The notes under the pieces are model-generated. The model saw only the letters and a list, made by a program, of their open reading frames with translations. It was not told the DNA's origin and did not search any database. A DNA stretch of 64,000 nt from Agapetus fuscipes (lineage: Eukaryota; Arthropoda; Insecta; Trichoptera; Glossosomatidae), in NCBI GenBank assembly GCA_951799405.1, contig OX637363.1, forward strand, positions 5,580,001 through 5,644,000. Direction: 5' to 3'. Below, in pieces: positions 1 to 9,839 of the stretch (within the stretch, counting starts at the first letter, position 1; each line of letters starts with the position of its first letter). Both the position numbers and the translations under genes were made by a program.

Positions 1-160
1 CTGCTGACGATGAGAGGTCCTCCTGAGATTCCCCTACTCTCCTGTAGGCGCGTGCTGCAGGAGAGGACGGCTAAGCTGCTGGGGCGGTCTGTCTCGTGCT
101 CCTGCTCCTCGTGTGGTGTGCCTGTGAAACGTGAAGTGGTTCTGGCCTTCCTATCTGGTT
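1..160. other. GC-rich unique block, function unknown
   Basis: This stretch is clearly richer in G+C than the DNA that follows, and it runs directly into the minisatellite. It contains short open frames, but I see no splice signal pair or recognisable domain. It could be the end of an exon or part of a larger tandem array that starts outside the window. Confidence 0.3.
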
Positions 161-500
161 CAGTGTTCACACATACAAGTATGTCCCCTCACGGTTAACT
201 ACGGAGTCTCCAGCAGTGTTCACACAAACAAGTATGGCCCCTCATGGTTAACTACGTAGTCTCCAGCAGTGTTCACACAAACAAGTATGTCCCCTCATGG
301 TTAACTACGGAGTCTCCAGCAGTGTTTACACAAACAAGTATGTCCCCTCATGTTTAACTACGAGTCTCCAGCAGTGTTCACACCTACAAGTATGTCCCCT
401 CATGTTTAACTACGAGTCTCCAGCAGTGTTCACACCTACAAGTGTGTCCCCTGATGGCTAAGTATGGAGGTTTCAGCAGTGTTCACACAGGCCAGCAGCA
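161..500 (+). repeat. 53-bp minisatellite, about 6-7 units
   Basis: The phrase CAGTGTTCACAC recurs at 161, 214, 267, 320, 372, 424 and 477, giving a period of 52-53 bp. Each unit continues with CAAGTATGTCCCCTCATG and AACTACGGAGTCTCCAG. Units differ by a few substitutions and a 1-base deletion, and the last decays after about 500. The unit length is not a multiple of three throughout, so this is not an in-frame coding repeat. Confidence 0.9.
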
Positions 501-1260
501 GTATGTTTCCTCGCTATCTGCAAGTAGAGGTTTATATCATAGACATAATATTATAAATTATAATATACTTACTAAATTAAATGTTCACATTCACCATCAG
601 ATTAATACGACGATTATAATTCTACTATTTATTGTAACTGTAAAGATTATTAATTAGAATATATGAAACTGTTGTTATAGTATTGTACAGACTGACGGTG
701 CTACTTTTATATTATTTTGATAAAACGTACCCAAGGTACTTGAATGTTATTTTTAATGTAAAATGCATTTGTACTTACCTCCTGTCAGATTCTAATCAGT
801 CACACATGAATCACAATGAATGTCTACATTCAGCTCATTTATTCAAAATTAAAAACAGAAAATCATCAGTAGAGAAGTGTCTCTTCTACACCAATGAGGC
901 GCGCACTGCCATTCTGGTCTATCGGAACTTCTGTTTGGGGATGATTGGACTTCGACCTGCATCGTCTCTTCCACAAACAGATCCTTGTAAATTTTCTGAC
1001 AGGATTCTCGTTGCTATCATTTGTACTCGTCAGTTCGTTTTTGTTTTGTGTCTCATCAGTCATCACGTGTCGGCCATGACGTCATTACGCCTAAACAGGC
1101 TAAATAGGACCATCTTCCTTCGTTGCCTTAAAAAGGATTATTATTGTTTTAATTATTTTGCCTTGCAAGGAACCATTAATGGGTGAAACTATAAGACTGC
1201 CAGCTTAGGTTAAGTCGCATTACATTCAATATTATTTCAACAACAAATAAAGTATGATAG
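501..1260. other. AT-rich unique DNA, nothing recognised
   Basis: No repeat family, tRNA, splice-flanked exon or long open frame is visible. A T-rich stretch contains a 167-codon open frame at 683-1186 without any recognisable motif; I treat it as chance. Confidence 0.4.
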
Positions 1261-1287
1261 AACCTAACCTAACCTAACCTAGTTAGG
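1261..1287. repeat. Short interstitial insect-type telomeric repeat (CCTAA)n
   Basis: Four consecutive CCTAA units are followed by AGTTAGG, so the tract reads out both strands of the arthropod telomere repeat TTAGG. It is too short to be a telomere and may be a filler or repair scar. Confidence 0.6.
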
Positions 1288-1522
1288 ACATTATGTTACT
1301 CTTGTATATTATATACAATGTTGTGTACCTACATCGATACATAAAAGCTTTTGAACTTCAAAGTTATCAGGACTGTGATTTTGTTATTCCAAATATAGAG
1401 ATTGTGCTCATATTCACAACTTTTATTCGGAACGTACTTAAAATCCTTATTTCATGTGTTTATTATTTTCTTTATCAACCATTTTTCGCTTTAGATTTGG
1501 ACTTAAAAATTTATTGACTCGA

Positions 1523-1620
1523 CAATCACTTTTTTCGGGCTATGTAGCCGTGGTCTGGTAGATTCTTTCCGGACAGTTTCGCCCATTGCTCCGATGGGCA
1601 TTATCAGCGGTAATTGGCTA
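1523..1620 (-). repeat. Penelope-type repeat fragment with hammerhead-like core
   Basis: About 98 bp are shared with 9190-9290. On the minus strand it reads CTGATAA, then a GCCCAT/ATGGGC stem, then GAAAC, followed by GTCCGGA and AGACCACGGC (core at 1576-1610). This order resembles the hammerhead core (CUGANGA, stem II, GAAA) known from Penelope-like retroelement terminal repeats, with one core base changed. The family assignment is inference. Confidence 0.45.
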
Positions 1621-2650
1621 GAACAAGAACCGGCCGTAAAAGCTTCAATGTACAATTAAAAATTTATTGTTTTCTATTTTCTTCTCATTTATGTTCTAAG
1701 CACTAAAACTAGGCAAAAGTACTTAAATAAATGTAAAAAGACAAAACAATATGTTTGATTCGTACGTTAAAAAATACACTGGATGTAATATGAGTTCTCT
1801 CGCTTTAATATGAGAATTTACGTTTAATCTGACAAAAGTTGGAAATGTTCGGGATATTGATAAATTATGGGAATTCATTGAAAGAGTCGTTAAAAGTATT
1901 ATATAATCTCTACATTATCTGAAAAAACAAAATCGCAGTTCAGTGCTTACTCGTTAATGCAACAAATGTAATATTTATAAATATTTTATTGTAAAAAGTG
2001 TAAATGCCAGTATTGCCATCCCAAATGTCAGAAGGATAAGGCACAATGTTGCTAGCTATTAAAAATAATTCATAGATTTTTATAAATAAAAGAATAAAGG
2101 TGAGTTGAAAAGAAATGGAAGTATCTCTAATGTTAAAAATAATCTTACAATTGTTTTGTTTGTATAATTAAAGGATGTTTATATAGACTACACTTCTAGG
2201 TACTTTGTTTTGGTACCTTATTCAGAACATGATGGTTAAAAATATTTACACTATAAGTAATGCTTTGCTTGAGTATTTAAAACAATCAATTTCACATTTT
2301 GACAGTTCTTTTTAAATGACATCGAATTTTCTTAAAAATATGTGTCTTCATTGTATCCCCAAATACTGCCAATAACAGCCTAAATCTTACTTAAAAAAAA
2401 TTAAAAGCCCATCTGACTATTTCGATGACTGTTCCTAATAAATATTATCAACATGGTACTTACAGTTTTTTAGTGAGTAAAGTACCATTAAGTACTTAGT
2501 ACCAATCTGGCAACTTTAAGAACCAATAATATACTATTGTTTTAAATATAATTGAAATTATCCTGTAATATACTTTTAAGGACTGTATTATTTACCAAAT
2601 AATAAAACAATGTTTCAAAGAATAATTAAAAATCTTTTTGTTTTATCTAT
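1621..2650. other. AT-rich unique DNA, nothing recognised
   Basis: About 1 kb with many stop codons in all frames and no repeat seen elsewhere in the window. Confidence 0.4.
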
Positions 2651-2876
2651 CCATAATCTGTTATCTAAGTTGCAAAGATGTATGACATGCCCACAAGAAG
2701 CCCACAAGAAGGCGCATGTTAGTTCGAGTTTACACATGCTGCAAGTAAACATGCTAAATAAACCAAACCTCACATGAGCATAAACTTTCAAATCCTACCG
2801 CTTTTCTCTGAAACCGGGTGGCATTGGCAAAAGTGAATCAAGTTTTTACAGCATGGGGGTTCAGCATGGACGATGG
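2651..2876 (-). repeat. RTE-1 LINE 3'-end copy, diverged
   Basis: The minus strand carries the ordered blocks of the RTE-1 3' UTR: the GTTTCAGGGAA-like block, the AAGCGCGAACT-like block and the terminal TTTGCAACTTAGAT. It is a diverged, 5'-truncated copy. Confidence 0.7.
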
Positions 2877-3780
2877 AATAGAGCTATAAATGCTTATAGA
2901 GTTGAATAGCTCGTTCTATTTCTGGCGGACAAGATGGCGGAGAGCCAGCTGGCAGCAGACACCATCAACACGTCTTCTTCTTCTTATTCCTCCCAATGCG
3001 CGGCGTGCACGAGCTTACTGTGATAGATAAGTATGCACCATACCCAGGCCCGGATCTAGGGCGGTTCGAGCGGTGCGACCGAACCAGGGCCCCCGCGGCC
3101 AGAGGGCCCCCAAAAGTATTATTTTTATCATTATTGTAAAAAAAAAAATACAAAAAAAAGTATAGATTTAACTTTTAATTGCTTCCGGTTCATAACACTA
3201 CGTTTTTTACAGACAAATACCTCAATAATACAGAAATAAAAGCTTCTCACAACAAATCAACCAGGGCCCCACAATAACTGAATAGGGCCCCGAACATTAC
3301 AAAAATGTTCCAAACAATAATAAAGAAATAAAGTTTCTCCTTAAAACTAAAAAAAAAATAAGGTAAAGAAAGATACCTAACATATGCAATCATAAACTCC
3401 CAGGCATGTCACATAAGGAACCTGTAGGATTATAGCAATAAACTGCGCTATTGTTCCTGCCATGGCGGCAAAACTTCGGACGCGACTGCTATAAATCTTT
3501 CACTAGTAATGTAAACAATATAAGTTTCGATACAAAAAAAATGGTTTATAACGACGTAGGGTAATGAATGGTCGGTCTTTGCTTCCACGTATTGTTTTAA
3601 TTGCTTTGTCGGCAAATTTTACCTGAGAACTAATGGGTTCCTTTAAATTTCTGTCTTTCTTTTTTATCTTTAGAAATGCATCAAAATATGAAAGTACTTC
3701 TTAAGGTATTTGTATAATTTGTGCCCGACAACCGGTTTCATATTACGTTGATTATCAAAACAATCCGCTTTATAATCCGT

Positions 3781-4545
3781 GTTGCAAATATATATTAACA
3801 TTTAAGGCTCATATTAAATGCATGCACACAAGCAGGCACATATAAGTTTACGCTTAAAGACATACAAAATATGTACATACAAAATAAACCAATCCTCTCA
3901 TGAGCATAAACTTTCCAACTCCTGCCGCCTTTCCCTGAAACAAAGGGTGGCATTAAAAAAAAAAGCAACTTAACTACACATATAGTGTAACCTCTTGCCT
4001 GCGCTATCCCCGAAGGAGTCGCATGTGGCGATTCGGGACCTATTTATTTTTACGGGTAAGGGGGCCGGTCTCACACCAAACACTTTCAGTTGAAGTGGGG
4101 GTTTTCCAGCTCCCGGGGGGGGTGGGTTCTCATTTCTTGTAAAGGCTGAGTAAACCTTGAGATCGAACCCTTGCTCTCGGCATTGAATGCAAGCATTCTA
4201 CCAATTGAGCTATCTACCTTTTTACGAGCTTGGTCGTCGTCGGTATAAAGCACCAATTCTTAAGCAAGACCCAGTTGCTGTAAGGCTGAATGGACCTTTG
4301 ATGACCGGTTATTGGTAGGTATAGGTTTATGAATTTTTCAACCCAGCGAAGAGCAAATTTGAAAATATAAATGGTATATTTTTTTGCTTCGCCGGGATTC
4401 GAACCCACAATCTTCTATTCAGAGTCCGAAGTGTTACCACTGAACTACATACCGGCCTTGGCAAAGGTAAAAACCAAGTTTGTACAGCATGGGGGATCAA
4501 CCTCATACCAAACTATTAGTCATTCAAGATTCATTTTTAATTAGA
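3781..4545 (-). repeat. RTE-1 LINE 3'-end copy interrupted by a SINE dimer
   Basis: The 3' portion lies at 3781-3957 and the 5' portion resumes at about 4463-4545 (GGCAAAGGTAAAAACC, then the block near CATGGGG). The fused SINE-A/SINE-B unit sits exactly between them, inside the conserved GGGGTGGCATTGGC block. The order of insertion is therefore clear: LINE first, SINE dimer second. Confidence 0.75.
3958..4462 (-). repeat. SINE-A/SINE-B heterodimer
   Basis: On the minus strand a SINE-A unit (tRNA-like head with GGGTTCGAATCCCGGC near 4390-4460) runs to GACGACCAAGCTCGTAAAAA. It joins directly to a SINE-B unit whose head contains TAGCTCAATTGGTAGAATG. SINE-B ends at GTGTAGTTAAGTTGC followed by a T-run. 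The same A-to-B junction recurs at four other loci in this window, so the dimer is an amplified unit rather than a chance neighbour. Confidence 0.8.
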
Positions 4546-4639
4546 TAAGCCCACCAGAAGATGAGTAAGTTAGCGTTGATTCATACTGAATATGAGTAGC
4601 GTGCATTCCCTAAAGGCAAATAGTCCTTGCCGAAGTCAG

Positions 4640-4776
4640 TTCATTGAAAAAAATCACATTTACAAGGAAGTTCAAATATCTATTAGCGCCTAATGCATAG
4701 GCAATTACACAACCAATCAACTATAACTCTTGCCACCCTTCCCTAAAACAGGGGTGGCATAGGCATAGCTAAACCA
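4640..4776 (-). repeat. RTE-1 LINE 3'-end fragment, strongly diverged
   Basis: Only the AACTCTTGCCACCCTTCCCT and GGGGTGGCAT blocks are clear. It lies inside the hAT-2 element. Confidence 0.5.
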
Positions 4777-4960
4777 GCCTCGTAGCCTTCTTTTAGTTAA
4801 GGAAGCTCCATCAAGCAAAATTGCCGGAGAAATATATTTGCCATGTGCTGTTTTGTGTGACTCACATTTCAAAGGACCTCAAAAAATTTGATCTTCACAA
4901 TAAAAAAGATGTAAAAGAAAAAGACTTCGATTCCAACAACGGCGCAGATGATTAACCTTA

Positions 4961-5204
4961 AGGTCGTTTGTCCACCGCACGCCGTCACCGTCACGTCACC
5001 GAGAATGAGATTATTTCGGGCCGAGTTTAATTGATGTGACGGCGATCGTTTGTCCACCGCGACCGATTTCACTGGTTATAGGTTATGTATTGTATTGCCT
5101 ATAACCAGGCAGTACAATACATACATTAAATTTACCGCTACTTAGGCGCCGTCATCTCGTTCTCGGTGACGTGACGGTGACGGCGTGCGGTGGACAAACG
5201 GCCT
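4961..5204. mobile_element. MITE with 50-bp terminal inverted repeats
   Basis: The left arm starts AGGTCGTTTGTCCACCGC and the right arm is its complement ending GCGGTGGACAAACGGCCT. The arms match at 48 of 50 positions by eye. TA flanks both ends, consistent with a 2-bp TA duplication of the Tc1/mariner type. There is no coding capacity in 244 bp. Confidence 0.8.
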
Positions 5205-5212
5205 TACGGTGT

Positions 5213-5358
5213 TCATTTGAAACCCGAAATAAAGATACGGGCAAAGATTGCTCAACCTTGAGAGGAAATGAAAACCAGAATCTTTGGGAGCTGGGAAATC
5301 TCCCTTCAAGTTAAGTGGTTGGTATAAGGGCGGCACCCTTACATGTAAAAATAAATAT
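5213..5358 (+). repeat. SINE-B body fragment
   Basis: Matches the SINE-B body in order: GTGTTCATTTGAAACCCGAA, GAGGAAATGAAAACCAG, GGAGCTGGGAAATC, GTGGTTGGTATAAGG and GTAAAAATAAAT. The tRNA-like head is absent. Confidence 0.7.
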
Positions 5359-5511
5359 ATTAATTTTCACACTCCACAAGTGACCGCGGGTGTGTGAAAG
5401 AAATGGCGTTGCTAAATATTGGTTGCTAAGGACCCTAGTCACATTGACCTGTGACATATTCCCGACGAGATTTTTTTTTTTTTGCAGATTCTATTGGTAT
5501 TAGGTTAGGCA

Positions 5512-5712
5512 TTATCCATTGACTTATAGGTTGGTATGAGGCTGACCACCCATACTATAAAAAATGGTTCACTTTGCAAAGGCTTTTGTTCATTTGAGGT
5601 TTTGATTTAATTTGTAAGAACGCATTCAGCATTTGTAAGCGCGAACTCACACGTGTCTGTTTGTGGGCATGCATTAGATGTGAGTATTGAATTTGATATA
5701 TCGCACGTTTAA
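5512..5712 (+). repeat. RTE-1 LINE 3'-end copy
   Basis: Begins at GACTTATAGGTTGGTATGAG and runs through AATGGTTCACTTTGC and AAGCGCGAACT. The final tail is lost into AT-rich DNA. Confidence 0.7.
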
Positions 5713-6160
5713 TAATAAAGAGCAATAACTCAAAAAACATGAATGTTGGGAAATCACGTTTGAAGTTCAGACACCCAGTACAACTTGTATGGGATGAAAA
5801 ATGCGGCCGATGTTTTATCTCGGTCATATTCGTCCAAATTGAACGGCTGTCGCATTCTACCTATTCTTCTCGCATTGTTCTTGCGTTTTATTACAAAATC
5901 TCGATTTTCCCAATTTTCGAGTTATTTCTCTTTATTATTAAACGTGCGATGTATCCTTGCAATTTAGAGTATAGATTTTTACAGAGATGTATAATTGTAC
6001 AAAATGCATTTTTTTCCTTTGAAAAAATAGGGGCGGGAGGGGGAGGGGATTTTTTACGAGGGGAGGGGGGCATATGGGGGGGCCCCCGAGCTTTTCCTCG
6101 CACCAGGGCCCCCAGAGGGATTAATCCGGGCCTGACCATACCTACACTGCGGAGGTATAG

Positions 6161-6820
6161 ATGACGATCTATCTATCTATCTATCTATAATCTAAGTTGC
6201 AAGGATATATTCATTCAAAGCTCTCAGATGTATGCCCACAAACAAACACGTGTAATTCGCGCTTACAAATGCTGATTGTGTACTTACAAATAAAATCCAA
6301 ACCTCAAATGAACATAAGCCCTGCAACTCTTGCCGACATTCCCTGAAACAGGGGTGACATTGGCAAAGTGAACCATTTTTTACAGTATGGGTGGTCAACC
6401 TCATACCAACCTATAAGTCAAGGAATACGAGTAATAAATAACATTTAAGTATAAGAAAACAACAAAACCCTGACAAAACCTTAAAAATAAATCTATACAA
6501 AAAAAGTCAAAAATGTCTTATGCAAAAAATGTAGCAAGCTAATAAACCAACATTACAAATCAGCATTGCAGATTAGCCGCCACTTCTTCCTGTCCTTGCA
6601 TACTTCTTTCATTTCATCCAGAGTCATAACTTTTTTCATACAAGCTCTCCTTTCATTATGACTCTGGATATCCCATTCACTCGCTATTTCGAAAATTTGA
6701 TCCATCCATACCTTTCTCGGTCTTCCTCTTCCACGACATCCATCAATTCTTGCAGCATATACTTTCTTCGTCATTCTTTCCTCATTCATTCTCTCCAAAT
6801 GTCCAAACCATGATAATAAA
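6161..6820 (-). pseudogene. RTE-1 LINE: last part of the polymerase ORF plus full 3' UTR
   Basis: The minus-strand frame from about 6815 to 6555 encodes the C-terminal tail of an RTE-type reverse transcriptase protein. It includes WFGHLERMNEERMTKKVY, GRGRPRKVWMDQI and DEMKEVCKDRKKWRLICNA, ending in a stop. About 120 bp later the repeat block that occurs alone at more than 30 places in this window begins (GACTTATAGGTTGGTATGAG to CTTGCAACTTAGATTATAG, tail (ATCT)n at 6165-6190). This copy shows that the common repeat is the 3' UTR of this LINE. It is 5'-truncated by SINE-A at 6822. Confidence 0.8.
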
Positions 6821-6821
6821 A

Positions 6822-7134
6822 TAATAATATTAGGATGATTTATTTGGTGAGCGCTGTTTTTTGTGTGCATCACACCTCGAGAGCCCTCTGAAAGCTTGGT
6901 CGTCGCTGTAGAAAGCGCCGATTCTCAAGCAAGACCCAGTTGCTGCAAAGCTGTTTGGATCTTTAGTAACCGGTCTTTGGTAATTGTATATGATTTTTTT
7001 ATTTTTTTCATGATTTTTTTCACCCAGCAAAGTGCATATTTGTAAATATATATATTTTTTTTGTCCTCCGCCGGGATTCGAACCCACAACCTTCCAAATA
7101 CGAGCCAGAATGGTTAACCACTAGACTACGGACC
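6822..7134 (-). repeat. SINE-A, near full length
   Basis: On the minus strand the tRNA-like head starts at 7134 (GGTCCGTAGTCTAGTGG, anticodon-loop region, GGGTTCGAATCCCGGCGGA as B box). A body with GACCGGTTAC and CAACTGGGTCTTGCTTGAG follows. The 3' end reads AACAGCGCTCACCAAATAAA then TCATCCTAATATTATT. The head resembles a threonine-type tRNA. It abuts the (ATC)n tail of a CR1/L2-like LINE fragment at 7135. Confidence 0.85.
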
Positions 7135-7245
7135 GATGATGATGATTTATAGAGCGCCGTTTCGTGACTAGAACTGTCCCTGCAAGGGCGCTTTTAGTCT
7201 TGACGCGGCGGTGAAGAAGTGGGTCTTCATTCCCCTCTTGAATAA
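7135..7245 (-). pseudogene. CR1/L2-like LINE 3' terminus
   Basis: The minus strand encodes RGMKTHFFTAASRLKAPL and a stop. This is like the FKxxLKTxLF C-terminus typical of CR1/L2-type reverse transcriptase proteins. It then reads ACGAAACGGCGCTCTATAAA and (TCA)n. The 3' tail is nearly the same as that of SINE-A. The piece is only about 110 bp, so the family call is tentative. Confidence 0.55.
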
Positions 7246-7267
7246 TAATAATAAAAGGATGATTGTG

Positions 7268-7338
7268 ATGATGAAGAATAGGAGGATTTATTTGGTGAGC
7301 GCTGTTTTGTGTATATCACACCTCAAGAGCCCTCTAAT
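7268..7338 (-). repeat. SINE-A 3'-end fragment
   Basis: Contains only GAGGGCTCTTGAGGTGTGAT through CAGCGCTCACCAAATAAA and the tail. Confidence 0.7.
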
Positions 7339-7375
7339 AATTGAAGCTCTCAATTAGATATTATGATATCTACAT

Positions 7376-7530
7376 AATAATAGAAGTTGCAAAGATATAT
7401 AATATTACAAATAAATTTATACTACTTATTGTATTCCCACATATGCAGACACGTACACCCTGCACCTCTTGCAGACCTTCCCTAAAGCAGGGGTGAACCA
7501 TTTTCTACCGCATACCAACCTATAAGTCAA
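7376..7530 (-). repeat. RTE-1 LINE 3'-end copy with internal deletion
   Basis: Starts at the tail side (AAGTTGCAAAGATATATAA) and ends at CCAACCTATAAGTCAAGGAA. The middle segment around the AAGCGCGAAC block is deleted. Confidence 0.7.
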
Positions 7531-7884
7531 GGAACCTAAGTGCGTCTTTTTCCATCAGTATAAAGTCGCTATGCTAACGTTGAAAATACAGGGCCTTAGT
7601 TTGAGTGGGAGGCCTCATTTTGTAGGCCACGCTTACAAAGGCTTCCTCACTTCCACCCCGAATCTGTTGCGCAATATTCTCTTGTACCTACCTACTATAC
7701 ACGCGTGCTGAGACGAGTAGTATTGATTTACTGCACCTCCACTCTCCAGTCTACAGCGGCGTAAAGAGTTGTAAAGTGAATGCATGACCTATCTATGAGG
7801 CTTTATACAAGCCACTGGCGAAACCTCAATACAGTTTTTGCCGTACTTCATTCTATAATCAAAATTCAAATCGACCTTGCAAAG

Positions 7885-8046
7885 ATATGGTGCCATTTAA
7901 GGCTCATCTTAAATACAAGTAGGCAGTTAGGCATATGTAAATTCGCGCTTACTCATGCTGCATGTGCATCTATGAGGCTGCATAAATCTTGCAACTCCTG
8001 CCGCATTTCCATGAAACCGGGGCTGCATTGGCAAAAGTATAACAAG
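7885..8046 (-). repeat. RTE-1 LINE 3'-end copy
   Basis: Carries the TTGCAAAGATAT, AATTCGCGCTTAC and CTGCCGCATTTCC blocks. It is 5'-truncated after GCATTGGCAAAAGT. Confidence 0.65.
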
Positions 8047-8119
8047 TATGCCTTTAGCAATGACTGCATATAATAGACCAGTCACCAAAGGTCTTGCTTG
8101 TATACTTCGTGCTTTTTAC

Positions 8120-8245
8120 AAAATAAAAACCCAAGCCTCAAATGAACATAAGCCCTGCAGATTTTGCAATGCCAATGTCACCGCTGAAACAGCGGTGACA
8201 TTGGCATTAAAAAAAATCACTTTTTACAGTACGTATAATGATCTC
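8120..8245 (-). repeat. RTE-1 LINE 3'-end fragment carrying a perfect hairpin
   Basis: The copy contains CCTCAAATGAACATAAGCCC and TCACTTTTTACAGTA. Where other copies read GCCGACCTTCCCTGAAACAG, this one reads a 19-base arm at 8168-8186 that exactly complements 8190-8208, separated by AAA. Confidence 0.75.
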
Positions 8246-8249
8246 ACAA

Positions 8250-9185
8250 CCTATTGGCTATTGGTAAAGGAACTTTTAATACAAAATTTAGAACCAAAAC
8301 TCTGGAAAAATAAGCAGTATTTCTTCAAAGAAAAATTATGTACTTTAAAACAAAATAGTACCTATGTACTTTCCTGTTTTTTTTTGCCTCTTGTTACCAT
8401 AAAATTTCGCCGACAAAGATACAATAAAGCAAGTAATATTATTGTCCTAGAATTCAATTGAAAACTTTGCTTATCATGATTCCTTGAACAAGTATGAATT
8501 CTGCATTATAAGCATTTTGATCCGGTAGGTACTGAGTACTTGGGTAATTTTAGCTTCGTGGATAAATAACTAAATACAATAATAAACATGTCTGAGCAAT
8601 TGTGCAACAGACTGGTTACTCAGCGATTAACAGAATAAACTAGAAAACTAGAAAAGTGCATTCCCACTTGATTGTAAAATACCAACTAATATTATTACTC
8701 ATTAGATTTAATGATATCTAGTTAGTAGTAGTACATGCACCTACTCCCCAAGCAAGAATAGGGATATCTATACCTAGATAATCTAGTTATCAAATCGATA
8801 AAGCAGATGACGTACCAGATGTAAACATGACGTGCGAGCTATTGAGATTGGAATAGACTTTATATATCTGTTTCAGCCTACTTCCGAAAATGGTCATTAG
8901 TAAGAAAGAGAACAAAGATCTTCACAGTTGCATTTCCATGTGTAAAAGAATACTCGGGCGAATGTAAAAATGTTTCTAGAAAGGTGGCAGCATTGCCGCG
9001 TGCGTACTATGCCCGGAGCAGTCCGGACATAGATGCAAATTTTGTGATAGATAAAGTTGACGGATTTTTAAGGAAAAAGGGATTATTTTAAGATACTATG
9101 GCATGCGTGTTGTAACTGGGTGTCAAAACAAAAAATGTAGAAAGCAAGAAAACATAAAATTTGACACTTTGTTTTGTATGTTGAT
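8250..9185. other. AT-rich unique DNA, nothing recognised
   Basis: No repeat family, exon or RNA gene could be identified. Several 40-60 codon open frames look like chance. Confidence 0.4.
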
Positions 9186-9189
9186 AAAA

Positions 9190-9290
9190 CAATCACTTTT
9201 TTCGGGCTATGTAGCCGTGGTCTGGTTGATTCTATCTGGACAGTTTCGCCCATTGCTCCGATGGGCATTATCAGCGGTTGGCTAGTCGCT
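9190..9290 (-). repeat. Penelope-type repeat fragment with hammerhead-like core
   Basis: Second copy of the repeat at 1523-1620, with the same CTGATAA, GCCCAT/ATGGGC stem and GAAAC order on the minus strand (9243-9277). The sequence beyond both ends differs from the first copy. Confidence 0.45.
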
Positions 9291-9392
9291 GTGATCTTCT
9301 TACAGGATCTGCTGTACTAAATGTTTTGTATGACTACACAACTGCAACGTTTGACAGGGCCAAGACAAAAGTAGGAGGTATAAATATAAAAA

Positions 9393-9687
9393 TTAAATTA
9401 GGCTGATTTATTTGGTGAGCGCTGTTTTTGTGTGTATCACACCTCAAGAGCCCTCTGCGAGCTTGGTCGTCGCTGTAGAAAGCGCCAATTCTCAAGCAAG
9501 ACCCAGTTGCTGTAAGGCTGGATGGACCTTTTGATGACCGGTCTTTGGTAAAGGTTTATGAATTTTTCAACCCAGTGAAGAGCAAATTTGAAAATATAAA
9601 TGGTATATTTTTGTGCTCCGCCGGGATTCGAACCCACGACCTTTCAGTTACGAGTCCGAAGTGTTACCACCTGGACTACGGACCGGT
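9393..9687 (-). repeat. SINE-A, near full length
   Basis: The head starts at 9687 (ACCGGTCCGTAGTCC) and carries B box GGGTTCGAATCCCGGCGGA. The body reads AGACCGGTCATCAAAAGGTC, and the 3' end GCGCTCACCAAATAAATCAG. Confidence 0.85.
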
Positions 9688-9839
9688 CAGAACCGGTATG
9701 TATTGATGCAGTATTTTAGTTTCTGCTCCTCTATGTTATACTCAATGGGAATTACTAAAACGTGTTCGTCCAGAAGATGCAGGGAAGTGTAAACCAAATG
9801 GCATTAAAACCATTGTCGTGTTATTGAATTCAAATAATT

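Larger units (their letters stand above)
3045..6134. mobile_element. hAT-like DNA element (hAT-2), degenerate, 3.1 kb
   Basis: The left end starts CAGGCCCGGAT and the right end is its inverted match, CCGGGCCTG. The flanks are an exact 8-bp duplication, ACCATACC, at 3037-3044 and 6135-6142. An 8-bp duplication with CAGG-type ends is the hallmark of hAT elements. Subterminal G/C runs (CAGGGCCCCC) occur at both ends. I see no intact transposase. The interior has been enlarged by nested RTE-1, SINE and MITE insertions. A second, smaller copy lies at 15993-16782. Confidence 0.75.

Noticed and set aside
683..1186. 167-codon open frame
   Set aside because: Rich in L, I, Y, C and S, as expected of AT-rich DNA; no domain, no splice context, and no relation to neighbours.
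2933..3025. Short frame MAESQLAADTINTSSSSYSS with good start context
   Set aside because: Only 29 codons, ends in a stop rather than a donor, and no homologue comes to mind.
4770..4895. THAP-like stretch (LPCAVLCDSHFKGPQK)
   Set aside because: The C-x-x-HF pattern is suggestive, but only about 15 residues match and no THAP zinc ligands precede it.
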